64,000 nucleotides of DNA from Falsiroseomonas sp051433165 (lineage in GTDB: Bacteria; Pseudomonadota; Alphaproteobacteria; Acetobacterales; Acetobacteraceae): the NCBI RefSeq assembly GCF_051433165.1, contig NZ_JBHMFS010000006.1, positions 124,001-188,000 on the forward strand. Direction: 5' to 3'. The notes under the pieces are model-generated. The model searched no databases and had not been told where the DNA came from. It saw only the letters and a list, made by a program, of their open reading frames with translations. Shown here piece by piece: positions 43,246 through 52,500 of this stretch (positions within the stretch are counted from its first letter, which is position 1; each line of letters opens with the position of its first letter). The position numbers and the translations under genes were made by a program.

Positions 43246-44244
43246 ATGCGCGGCAGGCTGAAGCGAGGCTTGGCGCTGCTGACCGCCACCGCCATGCTGA
43301 CCGCCTGCGTCTCGACGCGGGAAGCGCGGATCGGCGCCGAGGATGGCGATGCCTGCCGCACGCAGCTCGTCGCGCTCGACAGCACCGGCAATTTCTTCGC
43401 CGAGGACATCCTGCGCGGCGCCGCCATGGGCGCGGTCGGCGGCGCCCTGCTCGGCGGGCTGCTGGCCGCGGCCACCGGGCAGCGCGGCAGCGGCATCGCG
43501 GCCGGCGCCGCGATCGGCGCGGTGGGTGGCGGCGTGGCGGGCGGTACCGCCGGCTACTTCTCCGCCCGCCAGCAGCAGGCGACCGACCAGGCCTCGCTCA
43601 GCCTAGCTGTGGCGAGCGACCTGGCGGCGGAAAACGTGCAGCTCGATCGCACGCAACTGGCCTTCAACCAGCTGATGGATTGCCGCTTCCGCAGCGCCGA
43701 GCAGATCCGCGCCGATCTGCGAACCGGCCGCCTCGCCCGCCCTCAGGCGGCGGCGGCGATGGAGAACATCCGCGCCCGCACCCAGCGTGACATCCAACTG
43801 GCGCAGACCATCAATGGCCAGATCGCCAACCGCGGCGCGCAATTCGACACCGCCATCGACACGCTGGCCCCGGATGTGAAGCAGGCCGCCGCCATGCCGG
43901 TGCGCGCGCTACCGGCACAGCCGAGTGGCGCGGTGAAGCTGTATCTGCGCCCCGATGCCGGGTCCCCGGAAGTGGCGCAACTGCCGGCGCGGCAGCGGGT
44001 GACGCTGCGCCCGTCACGCAACGGCTTTGCCCAGGTGGAAACCAGCTCCGGCGTCCGCGGCTATGCGGCGGCGCAAGCCTTTCCGGAGGCGCAGAAGCTC
44101 GGCGACCGTCCCGCCCTGGCGGAGGGCCGCGATGTGCGGTCCCTGGCCGCCAGCAACATCGCTCGGCGCGACAATTTCGCCGAGAGCGTCGGCACCGCGG
44201 AACGCCTGACCGCGCAGGGCCAGGGCTTCGAACTGGCCACCTGA
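43246..44244 (+). CDS. glycine-zipper lipoprotein with SH3-like segment
   Basis: A 332-residue protein if read from MRGRLKRGLALLTATAMLTAC, a classic lipoprotein signal with Cys21; ATGs 14 and 31 codons upstream are in frame but add a long non-signal stretch. Residues about 57-103 form a glycine-zipper (GAAMGAVGGALLGGLLAAATG..., GAAIGAVGGGVAGGTAGYF) as in outer-membrane SlyB/OmpA-like anchors. A Gln/Ala-rich coiled-coil part (to about 215) follows, then an SH3-like segment (LYLRPDAGSPEVAQLP). It ends one base before the caspase gene and should be coupled to it. Function unknown; an outer-membrane tether for its neighbour is a fair guess. Confidence 0.8.
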   Translation: MRGRLKRGLALLTATAMLTACVSTREARIGAEDGDACRTQLVALDSTGNFFAEDILRGAAMGAVGGALLGGLLAAATGQRGSGIAAGAAIGAVGGGVAGGTAGYFSARQQQATDQASLSLAVASDLAAENVQLDRTQLAFNQLMDCRFRSAEQIRADLRTGRLARPQAAAAMENIRARTQRDIQLAQTINGQIANRGAQFDTAIDTLAPDVKQAAAMPVRALPAQPSGAVKLYLRPDAGSPEVAQLPARQRVTLRPSRNGFAQVETSSGVRGYAAAQAFPEAQKLGDRPALAEGRDVRSLAASNIARRDNFAESVGTAERLTAQGQGFELAT

Positions 44245-44245
44245 G

Positions 44246-47149
44246 ATGCGCCGGCTCGCATTCCTGCTGCTGTGGCTGGTCGCGGTTCTCGCGCCGGCCG
44301 CGGCGCAGGTGCCCGAGCCGCCGCAGCAGCCCTTCCTGCGGGTGGAGGCCGCCGCTCACACCGCGCCCGTGGCGCGACTGGCGACCGATGCGGCGGGGCG
44401 AATCCTGGCCAGCGTCTCCGACGACAAGACGCTGCGGCTGTGGGATCTGCCCGAAGGCACCCTGCGCGCCGTGCTGCGTCCGCCAATCGCCCCCGAAGCG
44501 GAGGGCGAGCTGTATGCCGTGGCGCTGACGCCGGATGGAAGGCGCGCCTTCGTCGCCGGCTGGACCGGCGCGGCCTGGGATCGCAGCTACGCCATCTATC
44601 TGTTCGACACCGGCAGCGGCCGCATGCTGGCGCGGCTGCCCGGCCTGCCGGCGCCGGTGCAGCACCTGGCGCTATCCGCCGATGGCACGCGTCTGGCCGC
44701 GGCGCTGGGCGGGCGCGCCGGCATCCGCGTCTGGAACGCCACCACCGGCGCGTCGCTGTGGGCCGATGCGGGATTCACCGGCCCCGCCCGCATGGTGGCC
44801 TTCGAACCGCGGGGCGAGAGGCTTGCCGCCAGCGGCGCCGATGGAAGGCTGCGGGTGTACGACGCCACCGGCCGCAAGCTGGCGGAGCGTGTGCCGCTGG
44901 CCAATGCGCGGCCCTTTGGCCTGGCCTGGTCGCCCGATGGCGGGCTGATCGCGTTGGGCTTCGAGGACCGGCTGCGGGTGGAGGTGCTGGCCAGCAACGA
45001 TCTGCGCGCCGTCTTCACGCCGGATGTGGCGGGGCTGGAGGGCGAGGGCCTGCCGGCGGTGACCTGGGCGCAGGATGGCAGCGGTGGCGTGCAGCTGCAT
45101 GCGGCGGGCTATGCGCGCCGTGCCGGGGGGCAATTTCTCATCCGCCGCTGGGGCGATTACGGCCTTGGCGGCTTCACCGATGTGGCGGCGGCGCGGGACG
45201 CCATCGCGCATCTGCTGCCGCTGCCAGGTGGCGGGCTGGCCTTCGCCGCGGCCGATCCGGGCTGGGGCATGCTGGCGCCGGATGGGGCTTTGGCGATCGC
45301 GCCACGGCCGCCGGGGGCGGATTTCCGCAATACCGGCGCCGGGCTTGCGGTTTCCGCCGATGGCACGCGGCTGCGCGTGGCGCTGCGCCAGGGCGCGGCA
45401 CCGCTGGTGTTCGATGCGCTGGCCGGCAGCCTCGGCGCCGCCAGCGGCGATTTCGCGACGGCGCGGACCGAGAGCGCGCGGCTGGTGGTAACCGATTGGC
45501 GGGACACCAACCGCCCGCGGCTCGGCCGCACGCTGCTGACGCTGGGCGCCGGGGAGTTCGCTCGCAGCCTGGCCTTGCTGGATGGGGATGCGGGGCTGCT
45601 GCTTGGCACCGACAACCATCTGCGGCTGTTCAATGCATCCGGCCGCGCGGTCGCCAGCCTGCCGGTGCCGGGCGCGGTCTGGGGGCTGGCGCTGGCGGGC
45701 GATGTCGCGGTGGGCGCGCTGGGAGATGGCACGCTGCGCTGGTGGCGGATCACGGGCGGGGTCATCACCGAACAGGCGGCGCTGTTCATCCACGCGGAAT
45801 CGCAGCGCTGGGTGCTGTGGACGCCGGAGGGGCTGTTCGACCATGCGCCGAATGGCGGGCAGGAACTGGTCGGGCTGCATCTGAATGGCGGCCGCGCGCA
45901 GACGCCGGAATGGGCGAGTTTCCAGCAGGCCTATCGCGCGCTGTATGCGCCGGCCGCGGTGCGCGCGCGCATCGCCGGAGACGGCGCGCCGGCCCGCGCG
46001 CGGCTGGCACAGCTTGGCGAATTGCGTGCCCGCGTCGGCCGGCTGCCGCTGCTCGCGCCCGAATCGGCCTGCGCCGTGACACCCAGCGGCTGCACGGAGC
46101 TGGCCTGGGACAGCCGCAGCCTGCCGGAGGGGGCCACCGCGCTGCGGCTGCGCTTCGCCACCACGGATCGCGGCCTGGGCCTCGGCCCCCTCGACGTGCT
46201 GGTGAATGACCGGATCGCGGCGCGGGCCGAACCCGAGCTCGCGCCCGGCACGCGGGGCGGCGCCGGCGCGCTGGAGGCGGAGGTGCCGCTGGACCCCGGC
46301 CCCAACCGCATAACCACGCGGCTGTATGCGGAGGACCGCGCCCTGTTCGCGGAAGGCCCGGCGCTGGATCTGCGCCGCGCCGGAACCCAGGCGCCGCCGG
46401 AAGCCGGGCGGCTCATGGTGCTGGCCATCGGCATCAACCGCTACGCCAACCCGGCGCTGAATCTGAACTTCGCCGTGCCGGATGCGGAATCCGTGGCGCG
46501 TGCGCTGCGTGCCCGCGCCGGCGGGCTGTTCCGCGAGGTGCAGGTGACGGTGCTGCGCGATGCCCAGGCAACCCGCCGCGGCGTGCTGGCGGCGCTGGAG
46601 GATCTGGCGCGCACGACGCAGCCGCAGGACACCTTTGTGCTGTATCTCGCCGGCCATGGCGTGCGGACGGAGCCGGACCAGCGCTTCCTGTTCCTGCCGC
46701 AGGATGCGACGGAAACCGGCAACTGGGCCGCGCTGCGCCGCCAGGGGATCGAGGACTCCGTGCTGGTCGCGGCCATCGCCCGCATCCGTGCGCGGGATGG
46801 GCTGCTGCTGCTGGATACCTGCCACGCCGGGCAGTTGACGATGGACCAGCTTTCCGCCTTGGGCAACGAGACCGGGCGCTTTCTGCTCGCTGCCAGCACC
46901 TCGGTGCAGGAGGCGCTGGACAGCTATGATGACCGCAACGGCGTCTTCGCCTTCGCGGTGCTGGAGGCACTCGGCGGTCGCGCGGCGGCGGATGGCGAGG
47001 GACGGGTCAGCGCGCTGGCGCTGGGCGAATGGGTGATGCGCCGGGTGCCGCAATTGGCGGCGGAGAAGCGGCACCGGCAGGATGCGGTGTTCCGTAGCGC
47101 AAGCCGCGATCTGCGGAGTTTCTCGCTGGCCATCGTGCCGCAGCCCTGA
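44246..47149 (+). CDS. secreted WD40 - caspase-like (C14) protein in the T6SS locus
   Basis: A 967-residue protein. MRRLAFLLLWLVAVLAPAAAQ is a Sec signal peptide, so it acts in the periplasm or outside. About residues 35-500 form a beta-propeller with WD40-like repeats (LASVSDDKTLRLWDL, IRVWNATTGASLW, AASGADGRLRVYDA). A middle Ig-like part spans about 610-720. Residues 727-960 are a peptidase C14 (metacaspase-like) domain with catalytic His804 (LYLAGHGV) and Cys859 (LLLDTCHAGQ); the dyad is intact. Such proteins occur in signalling and cell-death systems, mostly inside the cell; a secreted one between T6SS blocks is unusual. It follows the lipoprotein gene with one base between them. Role unknown: candidate effector, self-defence protease or processing enzyme. 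Confidence 0.88.
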   Translation: MRRLAFLLLWLVAVLAPAAAQVPEPPQQPFLRVEAAAHTAPVARLATDAAGRILASVSDDKTLRLWDLPEGTLRAVLRPPIAPEAEGELYAVALTPDGRRAFVAGWTGAAWDRSYAIYLFDTGSGRMLARLPGLPAPVQHLALSADGTRLAAALGGRAGIRVWNATTGASLWADAGFTGPARMVAFEPRGERLAASGADGRLRVYDATGRKLAERVPLANARPFGLAWSPDGGLIALGFEDRLRVEVLASNDLRAVFTPDVAGLEGEGLPAVTWAQDGSGGVQLHAAGYARRAGGQFLIRRWGDYGLGGFTDVAAARDAIAHLLPLPGGGLAFAAADPGWGMLAPDGALAIAPRPPGADFRNTGAGLAVSADGTRLRVALRQGAAPLVFDALAGSLGAASGDFATARTESARLVVTDWRDTNRPRLGRTLLTLGAGEFARSLALLDGDAGLLLGTDNHLRLFNASGRAVASLPVPGAVWGLALAGDVAVGALGDGTLRWWRITGGVITEQAALFIHAESQRWVLWTPEGLFDHAPNGGQELVGLHLNGGRAQTPEWASFQQAYRALYAPAAVRARIAGDGAPARARLAQLGELRARVGRLPLLAPESACAVTPSGCTELAWDSRSLPEGATALRLRFATTDRGLGLGPLDVLVNDRIAARAEPELAPGTRGGAGALEAEVPLDPGPNRITTRLYAEDRALFAEGPALDLRRAGTQAPPEAGRLMVLAIGINRYANPALNLNFAVPDAESVARALRARAGGLFREVQVTVLRDAQATRRGVLAALEDLARTTQPQDTFVLYLAGHGVRTEPDQRFLFLPQDATETGNWAALRRQGIEDSVLVAAIARIRARDGLLLLDTCHAGQLTMDQLSALGNETGRFLLAASTSVQEALDSYDDRNGVFAFAVLEALGGRAAADGEGRVSALALGEWVMRRVPQLAAEKRHRQDAVFRSASRDLRSFSLAIVPQP

Positions 47150-47159
47150 TCGCCGCATG

Positions 47160-47192
47160 AAAAACCCCACCCGGTGCAACACCGGGTGGGGT
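47160..47192 (-). terminator. intrinsic terminator after hcp
   Basis: A perfect 13-bp stem (ACCCCACCCGGTG / CACCGGGTGGGGT) with a CAA loop, followed on the minus strand by four to five T residues. It ends the hcp transcript; the stem may also stop transcripts coming from the caspase gene on the plus strand. Confidence 0.85.
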
Positions 47193-47219
47193 GGCAGGCG
47201 CGGGCCTGGCCCGGGTGGC

Positions 47220-47699
47220 TCAGCCGGACTTGGCGGAAGCGATGTCGTAGATCACGTGGCCGGTGGTGGTCGACTTGAACTTGTCATCGACCTTCAGATA
47301 CTCGCTGTCCACCTTGGTGAAGTTCAGCGACAGCGACTCCGACGGACGGTCGCCGCCGCTGCTCAGCGAATAGCCGCTGACCAGCGTGTTGGTCAGGATG
47401 TATTTCTGGTAGGCGATGTGCTTGCCGCTCGCATCCGTCTGCGTCATGTCGATCTTCACGGTCTTCGCGTCACCGCCGATCGCTTCCTTCAGCATGAGCG
47501 GGGAGATCGCGTCCATCGTCTTGGTCACGACGATCTCGGACACGCTCGGCGCCGACGCCTCGCGCTTGGAGCCACCGCCGACGCCGGAGGAGATGCCGCG
47601 GCCCACGCCCCACTGAAGGCTCTGGACCTCCATCCACTTCTCGTAGCCCGTCGCCGTCGCCTCGCCCGCGAGGTCGCCATATTTGATGAAGATCGCCAT
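47220..47699 (-). CDS. hcp: T6SS tube protein Hcp (TssD)
   Basis: A 159-residue Hcp: MAIFIKYGDLAGEATATGYEKWMEVQSLQWGVGRGIS, then VSEIVVTKTMDAISPLMLKEAI, IAYQKYILTNTLVSGYSLSSGGDRPSESLSLNFTKVDSEY and VIYDIASAKSG. It forms the hexameric rings of the inner tube. There is an AGGGA site before the ATG; 67 bases separate it from clpV upstream. Strong own expression would explain the good terminator behind it. Confidence 0.97.
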   Translation of the reverse strand: MAIFIKYGDLAGEATATGYEKWMEVQSLQWGVGRGISSGVGGGSKREASAPSVSEIVVTKTMDAISPLMLKEAIGGDAKTVKIDMTQTDASGKHIAYQKYILTNTLVSGYSLSSGGDRPSESLSLNFTKVDSEYLKVDDKFKSTTTGHVIYDIASAKSG

Positions 47700-47766
47700 T
47701 GTCAGGTCCCTTGCCTTTGGTTGACCAACATGTCCCCGAATGAAGCTGCCTCGGCGGCGGGGCCTA

Positions 47767-50421
47767 TCAGCCGAGGTCGTACCGGAAGCCGCCGGCATCA
47801 TTGATGCCGACCTGCACCCGGTTGATCTCATCCCCCGCCGCGAGCCGTTCCAGGATGCCGGCGGAAAGCTCCGGCAGCAGGGTGCGGCTGAGGATGTTGT
47901 CGATGTTGCGCGCGCCGGATTCGACTTCCTTGCAGCGGGAGACGATGGTCTCCGGCACCGCATCGTCGAATTCCAGCGGCACGCCGTAACTCTCGACCAT
48001 GCGCCGGCCGATGCTGCGGAGCTTGAGGATGCAGATGCTTTTCAGCACCTCGTCCGCCAGCGGGTAGTAGATGACGGTGTTGCAGCGGCCGAGGAAGGCC
48101 GGCTTGAACACCTTCAGCAGGTCCGGCTGTAACGCTTCCCGCAGCGGCTCCGGCTCGGGCGCCGTGTCGGGGTCCGCGCAGAGCTTCGCGATGGTGTCGG
48201 TGCCGGCATTGCTGGTCATGATGATGACGCAGTTGCGGAAGTCGATGTCCCGCCCCTCGCCATCCTTCATCTGGCCCTTGTCGAAGACCTGATAGAACAC
48301 GTCCTGCACGCCGGGATGCGCCTTCTCCATCTCATCGAGCAGGACCACGGAATAGGGACGGCGGCGCACGGCTTCCGTCAGCACGCCGCCTTCGCCGTAG
48401 CCGACATAGCCGGGGGGCGAGCCCATCAGGAGCGAGACCTTATGCTCCTCCTTGAACTCGGACATGTTGATGACGGTGAGGTTCTGTTCGCCGCCATACA
48501 GCAGGTCCGCCACCGCCAGCGCCGTTTCCGTCTTGCCGACGCCGGAGGTGCCGGCCATCAGGAAGACGCCGATGGGCTTGCGCGGATCGGTCAGCCCGGC
48601 GCGGCTGGTGCGGATGGCCTGCGCGATGGCATCCAGCGCATGGTCCTGGCCGACGACGCGCTCCATCAGCTTCTGCTTCAGGTTCAGCACCGTCTTGATC
48701 TCGTCCGAGACCATGCGGCCGACCGGAATGCCGGTCCAGGTCGCGACGACCTCCGCCACCGCCTGGCCATCGACCACCGGATGCACCAGCGGGTTCTCGC
48801 CCTGCAGCGCCTTCAGTTCCTTCGACGCATCCGCCAGATCCTTGCGGACCTGCTCTGCGTCCAAAGGTGGCGCATCCGGGGTCAGGTTCAGCGCCGCGGT
48901 CTCGGCCTGCAGGCGCAGATCGCGGATCTTGGCGACCAGCGCCTTCTCCGCCTCCCACCGCGTGTTCAGTTCGCCAAGCTCGGCCTCGGCCTTTGCGCGC
49001 TCGGCTTCCAGTGCCGCGATGCGGGCGGCGTGGTCGCTGCCGGTGGCGGATTCGCGGCCGACGGCGCCAAGCTCCGTCGCGATCATCTCAAGCTTGCGGG
49101 TACGGTCCTCGATCGGCGCCGGGATGGAGGCCTGGCTCATGGAGACGCGGGCGCAGGCGGTATCCAGCAGCGACACGCCCTTGTCGGGAAGCTGGCGCGA
49201 CGGGATGAATCTCGCAGAAAGCTTCACCGCATCGCTGATCGCCTCGTCCAGGATGCGGACACCGTGATGCTTCTCCAGCGTTGTCACCAGGCCGCGCAGC
49301 ATGGCCATGGCCAGCGGCTCGGAGGGTTCATCCACCTTCACCACCTGGAAGCGGCGGGTGAGCGCGGCGTCCTTCTCGAAATACTTCTTGTACTCGGCCC
49401 AGGTGGTGGCGGCGACGCAGCGCAGCTCACCGCGCGCGAGTGCCGGCTTCAGCAGGTTCGCGGCATCATTCTGCCCGGCCTGGCCGCCGGCGCCGATCAG
49501 CGTATGCGCCTCGTCGATGAACATGACGATCGGCGTGGGGGAGGCCTTCACCGTGTCGATGACACCTTTGAGGCGATTTTCGAACTCGCCCTTCACGCCC
49601 GCGCCGGCCTGCAACAGGCCGAGGTCGAGCGACATCAGCTTCACGCCGCGCAGCGCCGCCGGCACGTCGCCCTGCGCGATGCGCAGCGCCAGGCCCTCGA
49701 CCACCGCGGTCTTGCCGACGCCGGGCTCGCCGGTGAGGATCGGGTTGTTCTGGCGGCGGCGGGTCAGGATATCCACCATCTGGCGGATTTCCGCGTCGCG
49801 GCCGAGGATCGGGTCGATCTTTCCGGCTTTCGCCTGCGCCGTCAGGTCGGTGCAGAACTGCTCCAGCGGACCATCGCCGCGCGGTGCGCCACTGGCGGCC
49901 GGTGCGGCACCGGGGGCGGTTGCAGTGGCCTCGGCCTGGGTCGCTTCCTCGCTGCCGCTGGTCAGGTCGGGCAGGTTGCGGCGCACGCGGTCCGCCGGCA
50001 CGGCGGCGAGAGTCGGCGAACTGTCACGCAACGTGCGCGCCAGCGCGTCATCCGCCAGCAGCGCGGCCAGCATGTGACCGCTACGAATGCGTGAAACATT
50101 GGCTTCGAGCGAGGCGATCAGCCAGGCTTCCCGCAGCCAGGCGACGATATCGGGCGACAGCGCCGGGGCGCGGGCATTGCCGGTGCGAAGCCGGTCGAGC
50201 GCCTTGGTGAGTTCCGCGGCAACCTTGCCGGCATCGACCTCGAGCTTGCGGAGGATATGGGCGATGTCGCTGCCGCTGGTCTCGACCAGCTTCAGCAGCA
50301 CATGCTCGACTTCCACATTGTAGTGGCTGCGCGAGAGCGTCAGCCCGGCGGCCGCCTCCACCTGCCGGCGGCAGATATCGCTCAGCCGCCCGACAACGGA
50401 TTTCAGGTCCACAGCCACCAT
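47767..50421 (-). CDS. clpV: T6SS sheath-disassembly ATPase ClpV (TssH)
   Basis: An 884-residue Hsp100 ATPase. The N-terminal Clp_N domain (about 1-150) carries the ClpV-type sheath-binding helix. The first AAA domain has Walker A GEPGVGKT (231-238) and MFIDEAH (about 300-306); a short middle domain (about 430-500) follows, and the second AAA domain has GTSGVGKT (624-631). A C-terminal D2 small domain ends the protein. It recycles contracted TssB/TssC sheaths. The 287-base gap to divergent tssA holds the promoters. Confidence 0.96.
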   Translation of the reverse strand: MVAVDLKSVVGRLSDICRRQVEAAAGLTLSRSHYNVEVEHVLLKLVETSGSDIAHILRKLEVDAGKVAAELTKALDRLRTGNARAPALSPDIVAWLREAWLIASLEANVSRIRSGHMLAALLADDALARTLRDSSPTLAAVPADRVRRNLPDLTSGSEEATQAEATATAPGAAPAASGAPRGDGPLEQFCTDLTAQAKAGKIDPILGRDAEIRQMVDILTRRRQNNPILTGEPGVGKTAVVEGLALRIAQGDVPAALRGVKLMSLDLGLLQAGAGVKGEFENRLKGVIDTVKASPTPIVMFIDEAHTLIGAGGQAGQNDAANLLKPALARGELRCVAATTWAEYKKYFEKDAALTRRFQVVKVDEPSEPLAMAMLRGLVTTLEKHHGVRILDEAISDAVKLSARFIPSRQLPDKGVSLLDTACARVSMSQASIPAPIEDRTRKLEMIATELGAVGRESATGSDHAARIAALEAERAKAEAELGELNTRWEAEKALVAKIRDLRLQAETAALNLTPDAPPLDAEQVRKDLADASKELKALQGENPLVHPVVDGQAVAEVVATWTGIPVGRMVSDEIKTVLNLKQKLMERVVGQDHALDAIAQAIRTSRAGLTDPRKPIGVFLMAGTSGVGKTETALAVADLLYGGEQNLTVINMSEFKEEHKVSLLMGSPPGYVGYGEGGVLTEAVRRRPYSVVLLDEMEKAHPGVQDVFYQVFDKGQMKDGEGRDIDFRNCVIIMTSNAGTDTIAKLCADPDTAPEPEPLREALQPDLLKVFKPAFLGRCNTVIYYPLADEVLKSICILKLRSIGRRMVESYGVPLEFDDAVPETIVSRCKEVESGARNIDNILSRTLLPELSAGILERLAAGDEINRVQVGINDAGGFRYDLG

Positions 50422-50475
50422 GTGACGGTTCGCTCCTCGGGTCCTGCACCTGACGTTAATCGCCGGGCCTTAACG

Positions 50476-50503
50476 AACGGTCCTTCGCATGGCGAAAGCC
50501 GTT
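50476..50503. promoter_or_regulatory. inverted repeat in the clpV / tssA divergent region
   Basis: AACGG ... CCGTT flank an inner TTCGC / GCGAA pair around ATG, 55 bases before clpV. The layout suits an operator or a leader hairpin for clpV. No convincing -35/-10 pair is seen in the 287-base gap. Confidence 0.3.
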
Positions 50504-50572
50504 TCGAAGGCGTAGGCTAATCAGCGGTAGCGCAGGTGTCCACAATGCCAGCGGCGGGGGTAGGGCGTGTTT

Positions 50573-50589
50573 CGCCACGTTTCGTGGCG
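50573..50589 (+). other. hairpin before tssA
   Basis: CGCCACG-TTT-CGTGGCG is a perfect 7-bp hairpin followed by TTTC, 120 bases before tssA. It could be an attenuator in the tssA leader or end short transcripts; its role is not clear. Confidence 0.35.
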
Positions 50590-50708
50590 TTTCATGAGCC
50601 TCACCTGGAGGTATCGCGACGACTTGAAGCTGCGGCAGAATGGTGTGGCGCTGCCGGGGCGGTTCCGCTCCGGCATGTTGCGGCCAGGATTTGGCAGGGA
50701 GTGACTGC

Positions 50709-51821
50709 GTGTCCGAGGACCCGATCGACCTGGAGGCGCTGCTGGCGCCGCTCGATGCTGGCGAGGGTGGCGCCGGGGTGGATCTGCGCGGCGATTTCTC
50801 GCCCAGCTCACCCTATCAGCGCCTGCGCGACGCCCGTGCCGCGGCCAGGGCCGAGGAACGGGCGCGCGACAGCGACGGGGACACCGAAAGCCCGCCGGCC
50901 GAGGCCTGGCGCGACGTGGCGCGCATCGGGCAGGAAACGCTGGCGACGCGCGCCAAGGATTTCGAGGTGGCGGCCTGGCTGACGGAAGCGCTGGTGCGCC
51001 AGCATGGGCTGGCCGGCCTCGCCGCCGGGGCGAAGCTGATCACCGGGCTGTGCGAACAGTACTGGGATGCCGGCTTCCCGCAGCCGGATGAGGATGGGCT
51101 GGATGCTCGCGCCGCGCCGATCGGCGGGCTGGCCGGCAGCGGCAGCGACGGCACGGTGATGCAGCCGCTGCGCCGCCTCCCCCTGTTCCGCCGCACGGAC
51201 GGCACGCCGCTGGGACTGTACCAATGGGACCAGGCGGAGGAGACGGCGGCGATCGTCAATGAGGAACGCCTGGCCGCGCGGCGAGCGGCGGGCGTGCCGG
51301 AGTTGGCGACGTTGCAGGCCGAGGCACGGATGGACCGGGCCTTTCTGAGCGGCGCCGGCCAGGCCGCCATGGTGGCGCGCGAGGCCTGGCTGGCGATGGA
51401 GCAGGCCACCGACACCCGCTTCGGCAGCGAGGCGCCCGCCACCCGCAATGTCAGCCGGCTGCTGGACCGGATCATCGAGGTGGTGGGCAGCCTCGGCGGC
51501 GCGGTGGCGGAGGCGGCCCCGGTGGCGGCCACTTCCGCCCAGTCGCCAACAGCCGGCACGGCAGCCGCGGCGCCGGTGGCGGCCGCCGGCGGCCCGGCGG
51601 TTCTGGCAACGCGGGAGGATGCGTTGCGGGAGCTGGGCCGCATCGCCGAATATTTCCGGCGCACCGAACCGCATTCGCCCCTGTCCTACACGCTGGATGA
51701 GGCGGTGCGGCGCGGACGTATGACGCTGGCCGAATTGCTGGCGGAGGTGCTGCCGGATATGGAGGCGCGGCACGGCCTGCTGGCCCGCCTCGGCATTCGG
51801 CCGGAGGAGCTTTCGGAATGA
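50709..51821 (+). CDS. tssA: T6SS protein TssA (ImpA)
   Basis: A 370-residue TssA. GTG start (protein begins MSEDPIDLEALLAPL) with a GGGAG site; the ImpA_N domain follows (about 8-150, ending RQHGLAGLAAGAKLITGLCEQYWD). An Ala/Pro-rich linker separates it from a short C-terminal domain (EDALRELGRIAEYFRRTEPHSPLSYTLDEAVRR, ending RLGIRPEELSE), the conserved TssA end. It helps start and cap tail polymerisation. Confidence 0.93.
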   Translation: MSEDPIDLEALLAPLDAGEGGAGVDLRGDFSPSSPYQRLRDARAAARAEERARDSDGDTESPPAEAWRDVARIGQETLATRAKDFEVAAWLTEALVRQHGLAGLAAGAKLITGLCEQYWDAGFPQPDEDGLDARAAPIGGLAGSGSDGTVMQPLRRLPLFRRTDGTPLGLYQWDQAEETAAIVNEERLAARRAAGVPELATLQAEARMDRAFLSGAGQAAMVAREAWLAMEQATDTRFGSEAPATRNVSRLLDRIIEVVGSLGGAVAEAAPVAATSAQSPTAGTAAAAPVAAAGGPAVLATREDALRELGRIAEYFRRTEPHSPLSYTLDEAVRRGRMTLAELLAEVLPDMEARHGLLARLGIRPEELSE

Positions 51822-51872
51822 GCGCGCGCCACCAGCATGCCGCGCCCTGGGTACGACGCACACCCGCAAAGG

Positions 51873-51902
51873 TTGACGCGCCGGGCACCGAAAGCGTTAT
51901 CT
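51873..51902 (+). promoter_or_regulatory. weak promoter candidate for tssB
   Basis: TTGACG and TTATCT lie 18 bases apart in the 169-base gap between tssA and tssB, which is unusually long for this operon. An inverted repeat GGTCGC / GCGACC follows at 51923-51942. The -10 match is poor. Confidence 0.3.
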
Positions 51903-51990
51903 GCCGACAAGGCAACGGCTTCGGTCGCGATCCCTTGCGACCCGACACGGTCAAGACCGGCACGTTCAACCTGAGGGTACGGAAAACGCC

Positions 51991-52497
51991 ATGACAAGCG
52001 TCCATGACAAGCTGGCGCGCGTGCGCAAGCCGCGCGTCCACATCACCTACGAAGTCGAGACCGAAGGCGCCGCCATCGTGCGGGAACTGCCCTTCGTCGT
52101 CGGCGTGATGGGCGATTACGCCGGGGATCCGACGGAACCGTTGAAGCCGCTGGCCGACCGGAAATTCGTCCAGATCGACCGCGACAATTTCAACGACGTC
52201 ATGGCGCGCATCGCGCCCGGGCTGAACCTGAAGGTCGACAACACCCTGGCCGCCGATGGCAGCCAGATGGCGGTGAACCTGAAGTTCAAATCGATGGAGG
52301 ATTTCGAACCGGCAAAGGTGGCCGAGCAGGTCCCGGCGCTGAAGGCGCTGCTGGAAACCCGCGCCAAGCTGCGTGACCTGATGAGCAAGGTCGACCGCTC
52401 CGATGAGCTGGAAGGCCTGCTGGAGCAGGTGCTGAACGACAAGTCGAAGCTCGACGCGCTGTCCGCCGAGCTTGGCCTCGACAAGAAGGAGGGCTGA
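51991..52497 (+). CDS. tssB: T6SS sheath small subunit TssB
   Basis: A 168-residue TssB: VHDKLARVRKPRVHITYEVETEGA, ELPFVVGVMGDYAGDP, LKPLADRKFVQIDRDNFNDVMA, and a C-terminal helical end. It pairs with TssC to build the contractile sheath. It lies three bases before tssC. Confidence 0.97.
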   Translation: MTSVHDKLARVRKPRVHITYEVETEGAAIVRELPFVVGVMGDYAGDPTEPLKPLADRKFVQIDRDNFNDVMARIAPGLNLKVDNTLAADGSQMAVNLKFKSMEDFEPAKVAEQVPALKALLETRAKLRDLMSKVDRSDELEGLLEQVLNDKSKLDALSAELGLDKKEG

Positions 52498-52500
52498 GCC

